64,000 bases of DNA from contig NZ_JACHIJ010000011.1 in the NCBI RefSeq assembly GCF_014203115.1, forward strand, positions 18,850 through 82,849. The letters run 5' to 3'. The notes beneath the pieces were generated by a model. The model saw only the letters and a program-made list of their open reading frames with translations, was not told where the DNA came from and did no database searches. The position numbers and the translations under genes are program-made. Each line of letters starts with the position of its first letter. Position 1 is the first letter of the stretch. Of the stretch, positions 41,937 to 50,611 are shown one piece after another. Source of the stretch: Afipia massiliensis. GTDB taxonomy: Bacteria; Pseudomonadota; Alphaproteobacteria; Rhizobiales; Xanthobacteraceae.

Positions 41937-42701
41937 ATGAAGGGCTTGAAGGGAAAGGTTGCGCTGGTGACCGGCGCAGCGGGCGGGATGGGACGTCAGA
42001 TATGCAAGCGTCTCGTCGAAGAGGGCTGCAGCGTTGCGATGCTCGACATCGACGCCAAACGTCTCGAATCGCTCGCTGCTGAATTTGGAAAGATCGATCA
42101 AGTCTGCCACGTCGCCGTGGACATCAGCGACTACGACGCGGTGTGCCGTGCTGTCGCCGGTGTGGAGAAAGCCATCGGGCCGATCGATATTCTGATCAAC
42201 AATGCCGGGTGGGACAAGTTCTCCAACTTCCTCGATACTGATGAAGTGCTGCGTCAGAAGGTGGTTTCGATTAACCTGAACGGGCCGATCAACATGTTCC
42301 ACGCCGTACTCGCTGGAATGGCACAGCGCGATGGAGGACGAGTAGTGACAATCGCGTCCGATGCGGGCCGTGTCGGTTCGTCAGGTCAGGCGGTCTATTC
42401 CGCTTGCAAGGGCGGCGTCATCGCACTCACCAAGACGCTGGCGCGAGAACTGGCACGGCGCAATATTCTTCTCAACGCGGTTTGTCCTGGCCCGACGGAT
42501 ACCGCAATGTTGCAGGACTTTATGAACCAGGGACCAGGTGGTCAGAAAGTGCACGATGCGATGAAGCGCGCCATTCCGCTGAAGCGGCTGGGGCAGCCTG
42601 AGGATATTCCAGGGATCGTTGCGTTTCTGGCCAGCGATGACGCATCATTCATCACCGGACAGGTCATCAGTGTGTCCGGCGGTTTGACGATGCACGGTTG
42701 A
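41937..42701 (+). CDS. Short-chain dehydrogenase/reductase
   Basis: A 254-aa Rossmann enzyme. 'VALVTGAAGGMGRQICKRLVEEG' binds NAD(P), 'ILINNAGWDKFSNF' is the NNAG motif, and 'VTIASDAGRVGSSGQAVYSACKGG' carries the Ser and the YxxxK (Tyr-Ser-Ala-Cys-Lys). The Asp after the second strand ('MLDIDAKRLESL') favours NAD. By position it may oxidise a 3-hydroxyacyl-CoA, or a diol from the epoxide hydrolase. It starts 11 bp after the binding-protein gene. Confidence 0.92.
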   Translation: MKGLKGKVALVTGAAGGMGRQICKRLVEEGCSVAMLDIDAKRLESLAAEFGKIDQVCHVAVDISDYDAVCRAVAGVEKAIGPIDILINNAGWDKFSNFLDTDEVLRQKVVSINLNGPINMFHAVLAGMAQRDGGRVVTIASDAGRVGSSGQAVYSACKGGVIALTKTLARELARRNILLNAVCPGPTDTAMLQDFMNQGPGGQKVHDAMKRAIPLKRLGQPEDIPGIVAFLASDDASFITGQVISVSGGLTMHG

Positions 42702-42723
42702 GCGTGCTGCAGGAAGTATATCG

Positions 42724-44223
42724 ATGAACATCGCACAGATTTTCTGGAACAGCTGTTCTTCATTCGCGAGCAAGCCCATTCTTGTTGTCGATGACAAGGA
42801 TGTGAGCTTTGATGAGGTGGCGGATCAGGTTCAGCGGCTGACGGGAGCGCTGCGTTCGAGAGGCATCGGCACAGGCGATTATGTCGTTCTGGCGATGGGC
42901 AATTGTATGGAATGGCTTGTCAGCGTTCTTGCCGTTCTTGGCTCGGGTGCGGTCTGCGTGCCGACCAATCCCGGCTTGCGCCCGCCGGAGATGTGCAACA
43001 TCGCTAACCATTGTGAACCCAAGCTTGCCATTCTGGATGTGGAACTCGTCGGTCACTTCGCAGAAGCCAGGGTGAGGTTCGAGACCATCGTGCGGGGAGG
43101 CGGCGGCGCCAATGACTGGCACGCGGTGGTCTCCAGCGCGGCGCCCGACGCTTTTGTCGCTGCCGTGAGGGACGATGACCCCGCCCTGATCTTCTATACG
43201 TCCGGGACGACCGGAGTTCCGAAAGGCGTCCTGCTTAGCCACGGCGCCGAGATATTCGCGGCGCAGATGGTGGCGAAGCATATTGCCATCACATCGTCTG
43301 ATCGGTCGATCGTGATGGGCTCGCTGGCGTTCATCTACCCTCTGGTTATCAACGCTCTCGCATCCATCGCCGGCGGCGCAAGTGTTGTCCTGCAGGATCG
43401 CTTTCACCCGCAGCTCGTTGCCGATGCGGTTCGCAAGCATCGAGTGACGATCATGATGGGCGTGCCGACCATGTACGTCATGCTGATAAATTACGCTGAT
43501 ACAGGGAAGGAGTGCGATCTGTCATCCGTCCGTGCGGCTTTTTCGGGCGGCGCAAGCCTACCCGACGCGCTGGTGAAGCGTGGTAAGGCCAGCCTCGGTT
43601 TCAACATCTTCGATCTGTGGGGAATGACGGAGTGTACACCGGTTACGACGTTCGATCCCAAGCGGGAAACGGCGGGGCAACCGGACTCCTGCGGTCGGGC
43701 TTTGCCTGGCTGCGCCTTTAAAATTGTCGATGACGATCTGAAGGAATGTTCCGTCGGGACAATCGGGGAGGTCATGCTCACCGGGCCGCTGACCATGTCC
43801 GGGTACTATAAGAACCCGGCTGCGACGGCCGAAGCCCTGATTGACGGTTGGGTGCGAAGCGGCGATCTGGGAATGACCGACAAGGATGGTTTTCTCTATA
43901 TCGTCGGCCGCAAGAAAGATCTCATCATTCGTGGTGGCGCCAATGTCTACCCGGTCGATGTCGAGGAAGCGCTCTACACCCACGAAGGTGTAGCCGAATG
44001 CGCCGTGATCGGAAAACCAGATGACGTGTTCGGCGAAACGGTCAAGGCCTACGTGGTGAGAAGGACAACGGCCACCGAGGTGGCCGATCTGGTCGAACAC
44101 TGCAAGACGAAGCTCGCCGACTATAAGGTTCCGAGCGAGATCGAGTTTATCGATGAATTGCCGAAGGGTCCCACCGGAAAGGTTCTCCGCCGCGAACTGC
44201 GCGAGTGGTCGATCGGACGCTAG
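42724..44223 (+). CDS. Acyl-CoA synthetase (AMP-forming)
   Basis: A 499-aa ligase that activates a carboxylic acid with ATP and CoA. 'LIFYTSGTTGVPKGVLLSHG' is the AMP-binding P-loop, 'FDLWGMTECTP' the A5 motif, 'GWVRSGDLGMTDKDGF' A7 and 'GRKKDLIIRGGANVYPVDVE' A8. 'PKGPTGKVLRRELR' holds the catalytic Lys. Length is normal for the medium/long-chain or aromatic ligase class. It starts 22 bp after the SDR gene and would feed the racemase, dehydrogenase and crotonases. Confidence 0.94.
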   Translation: MNIAQIFWNSCSSFASKPILVVDDKDVSFDEVADQVQRLTGALRSRGIGTGDYVVLAMGNCMEWLVSVLAVLGSGAVCVPTNPGLRPPEMCNIANHCEPKLAILDVELVGHFAEARVRFETIVRGGGGANDWHAVVSSAAPDAFVAAVRDDDPALIFYTSGTTGVPKGVLLSHGAEIFAAQMVAKHIAITSSDRSIVMGSLAFIYPLVINALASIAGGASVVLQDRFHPQLVADAVRKHRVTIMMGVPTMYVMLINYADTGKECDLSSVRAAFSGGASLPDALVKRGKASLGFNIFDLWGMTECTPVTTFDPKRETAGQPDSCGRALPGCAFKIVDDDLKECSVGTIGEVMLTGPLTMSGYYKNPAATAEALIDGWVRSGDLGMTDKDGFLYIVGRKKDLIIRGGANVYPVDVEEALYTHEGVAECAVIGKPDDVFGETVKAYVVRRTTATEVADLVEHCKTKLADYKVPSEIEFIDELPKGPTGKVLRRELREWSIGR

Positions 44224-44254
44224 CGGCTGAACAAACGCCAATCTCAGGATTATC

Positions 44255-45409
44255 ATGGGCCCGCTTGCTGGACTAAGAATCGTTGAACTCGCCGGTATCG
44301 GCGCTGGACCGCACTGCGCGATGATGCTCGCCGACATGGGTGCTGACGTCGTTCGTGTTGACCGGCTGACGGCATCCGGGTTGGGTGTTCCGATTGACGC
44401 GAAGTTCGATTTGCTGTTGCGAGGGCGGCGTTCGCTTGCGGTCGACCTGAAGAGCGAAGCCGGGCGCGACACCGTGTTGCGCATGATCGACCAGGCTGAC
44501 GCTGTAATCGAAAGTTTCCGGCCGGGCGTTGTCGAGCGCATGGGTCTCGGGCCCGATGTCTGCCTTTCGCGGAATCCAAAGCTGGTGTTTGGACGGCTGA
44601 CCGGCTGGGGCCAGAATGGCCCTTATGCGCAAATGGCGGGCCACGACATCAACTACATCGCGCTATCGGGCGTATTGCACGCGATTGGATCGCGCGGCGG
44701 GCTCCCTGTGCCGCCGCTGAATCTCGTCGGCGACTTCGGCGGCGGAGCCGTATATGCCGCGTTCGGAATCGTCAGTGCGCTGCTTCATGCGCAGCGGACC
44801 GGGCAAGGGCAGGTTGTGGACGCCGCGATGGTGGATGGCGCCGCGGCGTTGCTGACGATGGTTGTCGGCTTTCAACGCGGCGGCATCTGGTCGTCACAGC
44901 GCGGCGACAATATCGTTGACGGAGGTGCACCGTATTATGCAGCCTACGAAACGTCGGATGGGCGGTTCGTTTCGATCGGCGCCATGGAAGAGAAGTTCTA
45001 TGAGCTTCTTCTCACGAAGCTGAATCTTGGGGATGACGCGAACATGCGTCCTCATACGGATCGTTCGCGATGGGAGTATCAGCGAGACCGATTCAAGGCC
45101 TGCTTCCTGACCCGCTCACGCGATGAATGGTGCGCCGTACTGGAAGGCACAGATACTTGCTTTGCACCAGTTCTAACCATTGACGAAGCAAGCAGCCACC
45201 CGCATTTGAAGGCGCGAAAAACTTATGTTGATCTCAATGGTGTGAATCAGCCGGCGCCAAATCCGCGCTTTAGCGTGACCCCCTCAGCATCCTCGATGCC
45301 GCCTGCATCATTGGGACAGCACAGCCGCGAAGTTTTGGCGGACTGGGGAATAGCTTCCGAGGCGATCGAAAAATTGTGCAGCTCCAGCGTCGTGTTCCAG
45401 GCAAACTAG
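44255..45409 (+). CDS. Alpha-methylacyl-CoA racemase (CaiB/BaiF family)
   Basis: A 384-aa class III CoA-transferase-fold enzyme. The active-site blocks of alpha-methylacyl-CoA racemase are present: His130 and Asp131 in 'GHDINYIALSGVLHAIG', Asp160 in 'PPLNLVGDFGGGAVYAAFGI', and Glu in 'SIGAMEEKFYELLL'. Racemases have this GHDINY/PLNLLxDF pattern, whereas true transferases use another Asp. The enzyme converts (R)- to (S)-2-methylacyl-CoA, which is needed before beta-oxidation of methyl-branched or terpenoid acids. It follows the ligase by 31 bp. Confidence 0.9.
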   Translation: MGPLAGLRIVELAGIGAGPHCAMMLADMGADVVRVDRLTASGLGVPIDAKFDLLLRGRRSLAVDLKSEAGRDTVLRMIDQADAVIESFRPGVVERMGLGPDVCLSRNPKLVFGRLTGWGQNGPYAQMAGHDINYIALSGVLHAIGSRGGLPVPPLNLVGDFGGGAVYAAFGIVSALLHAQRTGQGQVVDAAMVDGAAALLTMVVGFQRGGIWSSQRGDNIVDGGAPYYAAYETSDGRFVSIGAMEEKFYELLLTKLNLGDDANMRPHTDRSRWEYQRDRFKACFLTRSRDEWCAVLEGTDTCFAPVLTIDEASSHPHLKARKTYVDLNGVNQPAPNPRFSVTPSASSMPPASLGQHSREVLADWGIASEAIEKLCSSSVVFQAN

Positions 45410-45456
45410 CGTCGTTTGCCAAAAGAGAAAGCTTTTCCGCCCGCAGGAGGAAGACA

Positions 45457-46230
45457 TTGGCCGACATCGACGTTGATATACAGGAGAGAGTCGCGGTGGT
45501 GACACTCAACCGGCCGGGGGTGCGCAACGCCATGACTCTGGCCATGTGGCAAGGCATCGCAGAGATTTTTGCGCAACTGGGACAGGATTCCAACGTGCGC
45601 GCGATCATCCTGACCGGCGCGGGCGGAAACTTCAGCGTTGGTGCTGACGTGTCGGAGTTTGCAAAGGTCCGATCCAACGTTGCGGAAAGCAAGGCTTACG
45701 AGGTCGCGGTGGATGCGTCGTCAGATGCCATCGCAAATGCACCAAAGCCGGTGATTGCGGTTCTTGAGGGATACTGCCTTGGCGGCGGTTGCCATCTGGC
45801 GATGGCCTGTGATTTTCGCTACGCGCACAATGACACATCGACCGGTATCCCTGCGGCAAAACTTTCAATTGTTTACGGGGTACGTAGCACGCAGCGCTTG
45901 CTGGGTCTGGTCGGTTTGACCAACGCCAAACGCGCTCTGTATTCGGCGGAGCCTCTCGGTGCGGTTGATGCAGCAAGCATGGGACTCGTCGATCGGGTGT
46001 CGAGCGATCCGATGGCTGACGCGAGGGCTTTTGCTGTCGACATTGCCGAGCTCGCGCCGTTATCGGTAGAGGGTGCGAAACGTATTTTGACCGACCTATC
46101 GATGGGGCCGGGCGCGTTGGACGTAAAGGCCGCGGAGGCCTTCATTGATCGCGCATCGGCCAGTGAAGATTATAGAGAAGGTCGCCAAGCATTTGTCGAG
46201 AAGCGGCCGCCAATGTTCCGCGGGAGGTAA
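45457..46230 (+). CDS. Crotonase-fold protein lacking both catalytic Glu
   Basis: A 257-aa protein starting at TTG, chosen because AGGAGG lies six bases upstream and the frame then begins 'ADIDVDIQERVAVVTLNRPG'. Oxyanion loops are 'FSVGADVSEFAKVRS' and 'GYCLGGGCHLAMACDFRYAH'. The Glu144 position is His (GGGCHL) and the Glu164 position is Ala ('GIPAAKLSIVYG'). It is probably not a hydratase and could be an isomerase, dehalogenase-like or C-C hydrolase member. It is in the operon between racemase and metallohydrolase. Confidence 0.85.
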   Translation: MADIDVDIQERVAVVTLNRPGVRNAMTLAMWQGIAEIFAQLGQDSNVRAIILTGAGGNFSVGADVSEFAKVRSNVAESKAYEVAVDASSDAIANAPKPVIAVLEGYCLGGGCHLAMACDFRYAHNDTSTGIPAAKLSIVYGVRSTQRLLGLVGLTNAKRALYSAEPLGAVDAASMGLVDRVSSDPMADARAFAVDIAELAPLSVEGAKRILTDLSMGPGALDVKAAEAFIDRASASEDYREGRQAFVEKRPPMFRGR

Positions 46231-46236
46231 GATATA

Positions 46237-46998
46237 ATGAAAATGCACGTGCTATCGGGCGGTCGTCTTCGCATGAAGAAGAGCGTCTATTTCCCCGATG
46301 CCGATCGTAGCGAGACGATCGAGCTTCCGGTGTCATGCATGCTGATGCGGCATGTCCAAGGCAACGTGCTGTTCGATACCGGTTGCCATCCCACGATTGC
46401 AGAAAATCCCGAGGGACGCTGGGGCGGACTCGCAAAATACATGACACCGATTATGGCGCCGGGCGAAAATATCCTGACCGGTCTCAAGGCTGTCGGTCTT
46501 GATCCGGACGATATCGATGTCGTCATTTGCTCGCATCTCCACACCGATCATTGCGGCTGCAATGAGTTCTTCAAGAAATCGACCATCGTTGTACACGCGC
46601 GGGAATTGGAAGCAGCCAAAGCGCCGGATGCATTGGCTAGCGGCTATTTTTCGGCTGACTGGGATCATTCGATGCCGATGAAGGTGATCGAGCAGCAGAC
46701 GGACTTGTTTGGTGACGGGAAGATAACGCTTATTCCGTTGCCCGGCCATACACCGGGCACCATTGGCGCTTTGGTGAAGCTCGATCGCAGCGGCGAGTTT
46801 CTGCTGACGTCCGATGCTCTGAGCATTCGCGCCAATCTCGACAAGGATATCGTGCCTAAGAACACCAAGAATGCCGAGCAGTTTCTGCGATCGTTCGACG
46901 AGATCCGGCGGATCGAGGCGGGAGGCGCGACGATCATTTGCAGCCATGATAGCGCACAGTGGGATTCCTTGCGAAAGGGAAAGGACGCGTACGGCTGA
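46237..46998 (+). CDS. Metallo-beta-lactamase-fold hydrolase, lactonase-like
   Basis: A 253-aa enzyme of the AttM/AiiA branch. 'VVICSHLHTDHCGCNEFFKKS' has the HxHxDH di-zinc motif, and 'LIPLPGHTPGTIGALVKLD' and 'TIICSHDSAQWD' supply the further His and Asp ligands. The family opens lactone rings, including N-acylhomoserine lactones. In this catabolic setting, lactone or thioester hydrolysis is the more likely role. AGGT lies before the ATG at 46237, seven bases after the crotonase gene ends. Confidence 0.85.
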   Translation: MKMHVLSGGRLRMKKSVYFPDADRSETIELPVSCMLMRHVQGNVLFDTGCHPTIAENPEGRWGGLAKYMTPIMAPGENILTGLKAVGLDPDDIDVVICSHLHTDHCGCNEFFKKSTIVVHARELEAAKAPDALASGYFSADWDHSMPMKVIEQQTDLFGDGKITLIPLPGHTPGTIGALVKLDRSGEFLLTSDALSIRANLDKDIVPKNTKNAEQFLRSFDEIRRIEAGGATIICSHDSAQWDSLRKGKDAYG

Positions 46999-47203
46999 AT
47001 GCTGCAGTTTGATAGTTGAGCGGGGGAGCGCAGTGTTACTCAAGCTTGATGAGCAGACGCTGCATTTGCTGAATTCAATTCACACGGAAATGAAACGTTT
47101 TTATTCGATTTCCGATATTTGCAATGATTATTTAAGGGCGTAAGCCCGCAACTACACGCGACAGCGTAGGAATACTTGAAACAAGAAAGGCTGCGCGTGA
47201 GAA
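46999..47203. other. End of the catabolic operon
   Basis: A GTG at 47033 with GGGGAG upstream opens a 36-codon frame of unknown meaning ('LLKLDEQTLHLLNSIHTEMK' near its start). I cannot tell whether it is translated. The rest shows nothing. Confidence 0.3.
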
Positions 47204-47492
47204 ATGATCGAGAAGCCTGAACGCCGCATTTTCATCTCGGCATTCGAAGCGTCGCCGCGCGTCAAGGTTTTGAACTATCCTGAGCCGTTCCGTTCGCAAA
47301 TGGCAAAGTGTCAAACGTCCGCTCGGTGATCTGTTTGGCCTCAAGAATTTCGGAATTAACCCAACCCGTCTTTTTCCGGGATCGGCGACCAGTCTGCCGA
47401 AGATTCTGCCGTTTACCCAACCGACGATCCTGTTGTCGTGCTGGAGGAATCCGGGTCATGCGTTCTTGCACAAGAATGGCACACTCTATTAG
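47204..47492 (+). pseudogene. Cupin-domain protein remnant with internal deletion
   Basis: Frames in sequence give 'NYPEPFRSQMA', then 'VKRPLGDLFGLKNFGINPTR', 'LFPG', then 'IGDQSAEDSAVYPTDDPVVV' and at the end 'HKNGTLY' with a TAG at 47490-47492. These are the start and end of a short cupin protein of the type 'YPEPxRSxVxxRxKRPLGDLFGL'. The middle with the metal-binding His pattern is gone, and at least two frame changes are present. Similar cupin genes often lie near cysE. Confidence 0.75.
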
Positions 47493-47649
47493 AATGGTAA
47501 CAATCGACCACTGGACGCTACGACCATGGGCTCATTGGAAGACAGTGTCACGTCACTTCCTGTTCGAACATGCATCGTACCGCTTTGTCCCACTGGTTCA
47601 AACTGTCGGCGGCTCATAGCTGAATTTCGCCCAGTCCGCGGAGACCATC

Positions 47650-48441
47650 ATGGGCCTGGCATTACCGGCTGAAAGCGCTTCGCTCTGGAATACGATCCGC
47701 CGTGAGGCGGTCGTGGTCGCTGCCGCTGAACCGGCCTTGGCCCCGTGGATGCACGAAGCGGTCGTTAATCAGAGCAATCTTGCCAGCGCGCTGGCACAAT
47801 TGATCGCGACGGCGATCAGTAGCAACCGCGACGAGAAGACAGTAACCCGCCGAATTGCCGAACGGGCCTATCGCGACGATCCCTCTTTGATCGAGATCGC
47901 GACCCTCGATCTGAGGGCGCCACTTGACCGTGATCCCGCATGTCCAGGCCCTCTTCACGTGCTGCTCCATTTCAAGGGCTACATCGCGCTGCAGGCTCAC
48001 CGGATCTCGCATCGGCTCTGGAAAGGCGGCCAAACCGAACTCGCTCGCGAGTTCCACGGCCGCATCACTCAGGCGTTGCATGTCAGCATTCATCCGTCTG
48101 TGACTATCGGAGGTGCTCTATTTATCGACCATGGCACCGGTGTCACCATCGGTGAAGGCGTGGTCATCGACGAAGACGTATCGATACTGCAAGAAGTCAC
48201 GCTCAGCAGCTTGCCAGAATGCCACGCTGGCGCACCGCGGATCGGCCGTGGCGTGCTGCTATCAGCAGGGGCGATAGTGTTAGGCAACGTTTATATCGGC
48301 GATTTTGCTAAGATTGGAGCTGGGTCACTGGTTCTTGCGTCGGTGCCGTCGGGGTATACTGCGGTTGGCGTACCTGCGCGGCTGATTAGTAGCGCATCAG
48401 ACGCGCGTCCTGCGTTGACTATGGATCAGTTTCTGCCTTGA
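47650..48441 (+). CDS. cysE: Serine O-acetyltransferase
   Basis: A 263-aa enzyme making O-acetylserine for cysteine synthesis. The N-terminal helical part ('LWNTIRREAVVVAAAEPALAPW') is followed by a left-handed beta-helix with hexapeptide repeats ('VSIHPSVTIGGALFIDHGTG', 'IGRGVLLSAGAIVLGNVYIGDF') and the catalytic 'DHGTG' and 'ECHAGAPRIG' loops. The short C-terminal tail may lack the usual Ile that binds CysK. It is probably a second cysE copy beside a broken cupin gene and an acetyltransferase. Confidence 0.93.
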   Translation: MGLALPAESASLWNTIRREAVVVAAAEPALAPWMHEAVVNQSNLASALAQLIATAISSNRDEKTVTRRIAERAYRDDPSLIEIATLDLRAPLDRDPACPGPLHVLLHFKGYIALQAHRISHRLWKGGQTELAREFHGRITQALHVSIHPSVTIGGALFIDHGTGVTIGEGVVIDEDVSILQEVTLSSLPECHAGAPRIGRGVLLSAGAIVLGNVYIGDFAKIGAGSLVLASVPSGYTAVGVPARLISSASDARPALTMDQFLP

Positions 48442-48468
48442 CTCCAAACGCATGGGTCAAGAAATCAG

Positions 48469-48864
48469 ATGTCTCGCGTCTCGGTCTGTGAAACGACTCT
48501 TTGCTCACTGATGAGAAAAATAAGCAGAGCAGTTGCACATCGCGAGCGCAGAAATCCCCTGGGTTCATATCTTCGTGGGCTCCCGGCGAAACCTGCTTTG
48601 TTTGGATATGCATCGCTTACTACCGATTATTCTCCTTGGCGCGGACAGATATGGGCACATCTTGACTGTCTGTACGTCCAACCGCAGGTCCGAAGCGAGG
48701 GTATCGGCGCCAGCCTCTTGCAGTACGCCATGGCGATGGCTCAGAACCTCGGTGCTGATCGGCTCGAATGGCAAACGCCGATGCGGAATGAGCGTGCGAT
48801 CACGTTCTGCGTTCGCGCAGGTGCGTGCAAACAGGCCAAGACACGCTTCAGCGTCATGATTTAG
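48469..48864 (+). CDS. GNAT acetyltransferase, N-terminus doubtful
   Basis: Residues ~45-131 form a normal GNAT core: 'FGYASLTTDYSPWRGQIWAH', 'LDCLYVQPQVRSEGIGASLL' (acetyl-CoA-binding R/Q-x-x-G-x-G/A type loop) and 'ERAITFCVRAGACKQAKTRF'. The first ~40 residues do not look like a GNAT start, and the ribosome binding site is weak, so a 5' deletion or frameshift is likely. It follows cysE by 28 bp. The substrate is unknown. Confidence 0.65.
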   Translation: MSRVSVCETTLCSLMRKISRAVAHRERRNPLGSYLRGLPAKPALFGYASLTTDYSPWRGQIWAHLDCLYVQPQVRSEGIGASLLQYAMAMAQNLGADRLEWQTPMRNERAITFCVRAGACKQAKTRFSVMI

Positions 48865-48968
48865 CTGAGCCTGCGGCATCACTGTCACGGGCGGGCAACG
48901 CACTTGCTTTATCCGAACTGCGTGGCCATCCTATTGCAAACGATCGGCGCATGTGGGGCCGCGAGCGA

Positions 48969-49460
48969 TTACTTTTGGGGTCGTCTAGAGGCGCGCGAGG
49001 GGAGGGTGATGACGGTCTCAACGTCGTCCCTCCTCACAGATTTGCCATTTTCATCAACCAGGGCAATGGCGAGTTTCTGTCCGGTCGTCTTTGATCGGAG
49101 AGCCAGAGGTCCAGAGCCGTTTCCAATCCAGTGATCGCTCCACTCGGTCAACGCAGTAAATGACAGTCCAAGCGACTGTCCCATCTTGGTCAGCGGATAT
49201 TCGATCCGTGAGCGCTGTCTGTCCTCCCGATATTCCCGCCGTTCCATCAACCCGCTATCGACCAACCGGGCGAGGCGGTTGCTCAATATACTCCGTGGAA
49301 TATCCAGTTCATTCTGGAAGTCGTCGAACCGTCGCAGACCGTACAGCGCTGATCTCAGAATCACGAGAATCCAACGGTCGCCAATCAGCTCGAATGCCTT
49401 CCACAGATTGCAATCGGACGGCGGGACGGGCGAGCGGCGTATCAGCGGCGTTTCTGTCAT
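48969..49460 (-). CDS. HxlR-family transcriptional regulator
   Basis: A 163-aa winged-helix protein: 'CNLWKAFELIGDRWILVILRSALYGLRRFDDF' and 'LDIPRSILSNRLARLVDSGLMERREY' are the HxlR signature, with a single Cys near residue 17 typical of thiol-sensing members. It is divergent from the dienelactone hydrolase gene across 89 bp that hold a palindrome and probably represses it. Confidence 0.92.
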   Translation of the reverse strand: MTETPLIRRSPVPPSDCNLWKAFELIGDRWILVILRSALYGLRRFDDFQNELDIPRSILSNRLARLVDSGLMERREYREDRQRSRIEYPLTKMGQSLGLSFTALTEWSDHWIGNGSGPLALRSKTTGQKLAIALVDENGKSVRRDDVETVITLPSRASRRPQK

Positions 49461-49512
49461 GACAGCACGTTATCTGAGTTGCAAAAATAGATCTAGATTG
49501 GTAGAGACATAA

Positions 49513-49527
49513 GTCCAATAATTGGAC
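49513..49527. promoter_or_regulatory. Perfect palindrome between HxlR and hydrolase genes
   Basis: GTCCAATAATTGGAC is a perfect inverted repeat (6-bp arms, 3-bp spacer) lying 22 bp before the hydrolase start. It is a candidate operator for the HxlR regulator. Confidence 0.6.
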
Positions 49528-49549
49528 CCATGAACCAAGGACCTGAGTA

Positions 49550-50371
49550 ATGCTGACTCGCCCCGTGAACAAGGACGATGCGCTTGATGATTTCGCCAGC
49601 CGCGAGATCACGCTGACTGGTTTGACGAAAAGAGTGTATGTGTCGGGAAATGGCCCGGCTGTGATCGTGATGACCGAAATGCCAGGTATTAGCCCGCATG
49701 TGGCGCGCTTTAGTCGCTGGGTGCGCGACGCGGGGTTCACGGTCTACATGCCCTCGCTGTTTGGACGAGACGGCGCTCTAGTTAGTGCGGAGGAGGGCGT
49801 TGCGGTTATGCAGCGAGCTTGCGTCAGCGCCGAGTTCCGTGCGTTCGCTGCCAATGAGTCGAGCCCGGTCACAGTGTGGCTTCGAGCGCTGGCGAAATTC
49901 GCGCATGAAGAGTGTGGCGGTCCCGGCGTCGGAGCGATCGGGATGTGCTTTACGGGAAATTTCGCGCTGTCGATGATGCTCGAGCCCGCAATGCTTGCGC
50001 CGGTCGTGTCACAGCCATCGCTGCCTCTGAACGATCCTGCCGGAATGGCAATGGCTCCTAGCGAACTTGCTGCTGTTCGTGAGCGCCTCGAACGCGAAGA
50101 TCTCACTGTCATGGCCTATCGCTTCGCGGGCGACAAGTTCTGCAAGGCGCAGCGGTTCGCAGCCTTCTCCAGAGCGCTCGGCGATAGGTTTGTTGCGCGT
50201 GTTCTTCCGGACAGCGCGGCCAATACGGACTTGCCGCCGTTCTTTGCAACTCATGTGACGACGCCGCACAGTGTGGTGACGGCACATCTGATCGATGAAG
50301 TGGGGCAGCCGACTATCACCGCGCGCGACGAGATTCTTTCATTCTTCAAGCAGCGACTTGTGAATTCATAG
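49550..50371 (+). CDS. Dienelactone hydrolase family protein
   Basis: A 273-aa alpha/beta-hydrolase: 'VIVMTEMPGISPHVARFSRWVRDAGFTVYMP', then the nucleophile elbow 'GAIGMCFTGNFALSMM' with Cys, as in dienelactone hydrolase. The acid residue may be the Asp of 'RFAGDKFCKA', and the His lies near 'THVTTPHSVVTAHLID'. Family members open dienelactones in chloroaromatic and catechol degradation. AAGGAC precedes the ATG. The HxlR palindrome is in its leader. Confidence 0.88.
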   Translation: MLTRPVNKDDALDDFASREITLTGLTKRVYVSGNGPAVIVMTEMPGISPHVARFSRWVRDAGFTVYMPSLFGRDGALVSAEEGVAVMQRACVSAEFRAFAANESSPVTVWLRALAKFAHEECGGPGVGAIGMCFTGNFALSMMLEPAMLAPVVSQPSLPLNDPAGMAMAPSELAAVRERLEREDLTVMAYRFAGDKFCKAQRFAAFSRALGDRFVARVLPDSAANTDLPPFFATHVTTPHSVVTAHLIDEVGQPTITARDEILSFFKQRLVNS

Positions 50372-50383
50372 AGCGTGACCAAA

Positions 50384-50600
50384 CTACAGGTAACATGTGA
50401 TAGACCGGACGGCTTTACCGTCCAGCCCAAACTCAAACGTCTCTGCGGCCTCCACGCGACCATCCCGAGGCGTTTTTGAGCGATCGGCGATAACAGGACG
50501 ATGCCGGCTGCGTAGTAAGACAGGATGCGATCGAGATCATGGGCGTTCCACGCCGCGACCAATCTTTGGCGAATGAGGTGGCGCGGCTCGCGTCGGTCAT
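50384..50600 (-). pseudogene. NTF2/SnoaL-like protein relic with internal deletion
   Basis: Frames spell 'MTDASRATSFA', then 'RLVAAWNAHDLDRILSYYAA' and 'GIVLLSPIAQKRLG', then in another frame 'DGRVEAAETFEFGLDGKAVR' and 'SITCYL' before a TAG at 50386-50384. This is the start and end of a nuclear-transport-factor-2-like protein of the 'AWNAHDLDxILSYYxDD' type. About 50 central residues and two frames are lost. It faces the hydrolase gene end. Confidence 0.82.
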
Positions 50601-50611
50601 CACATTTAGTT

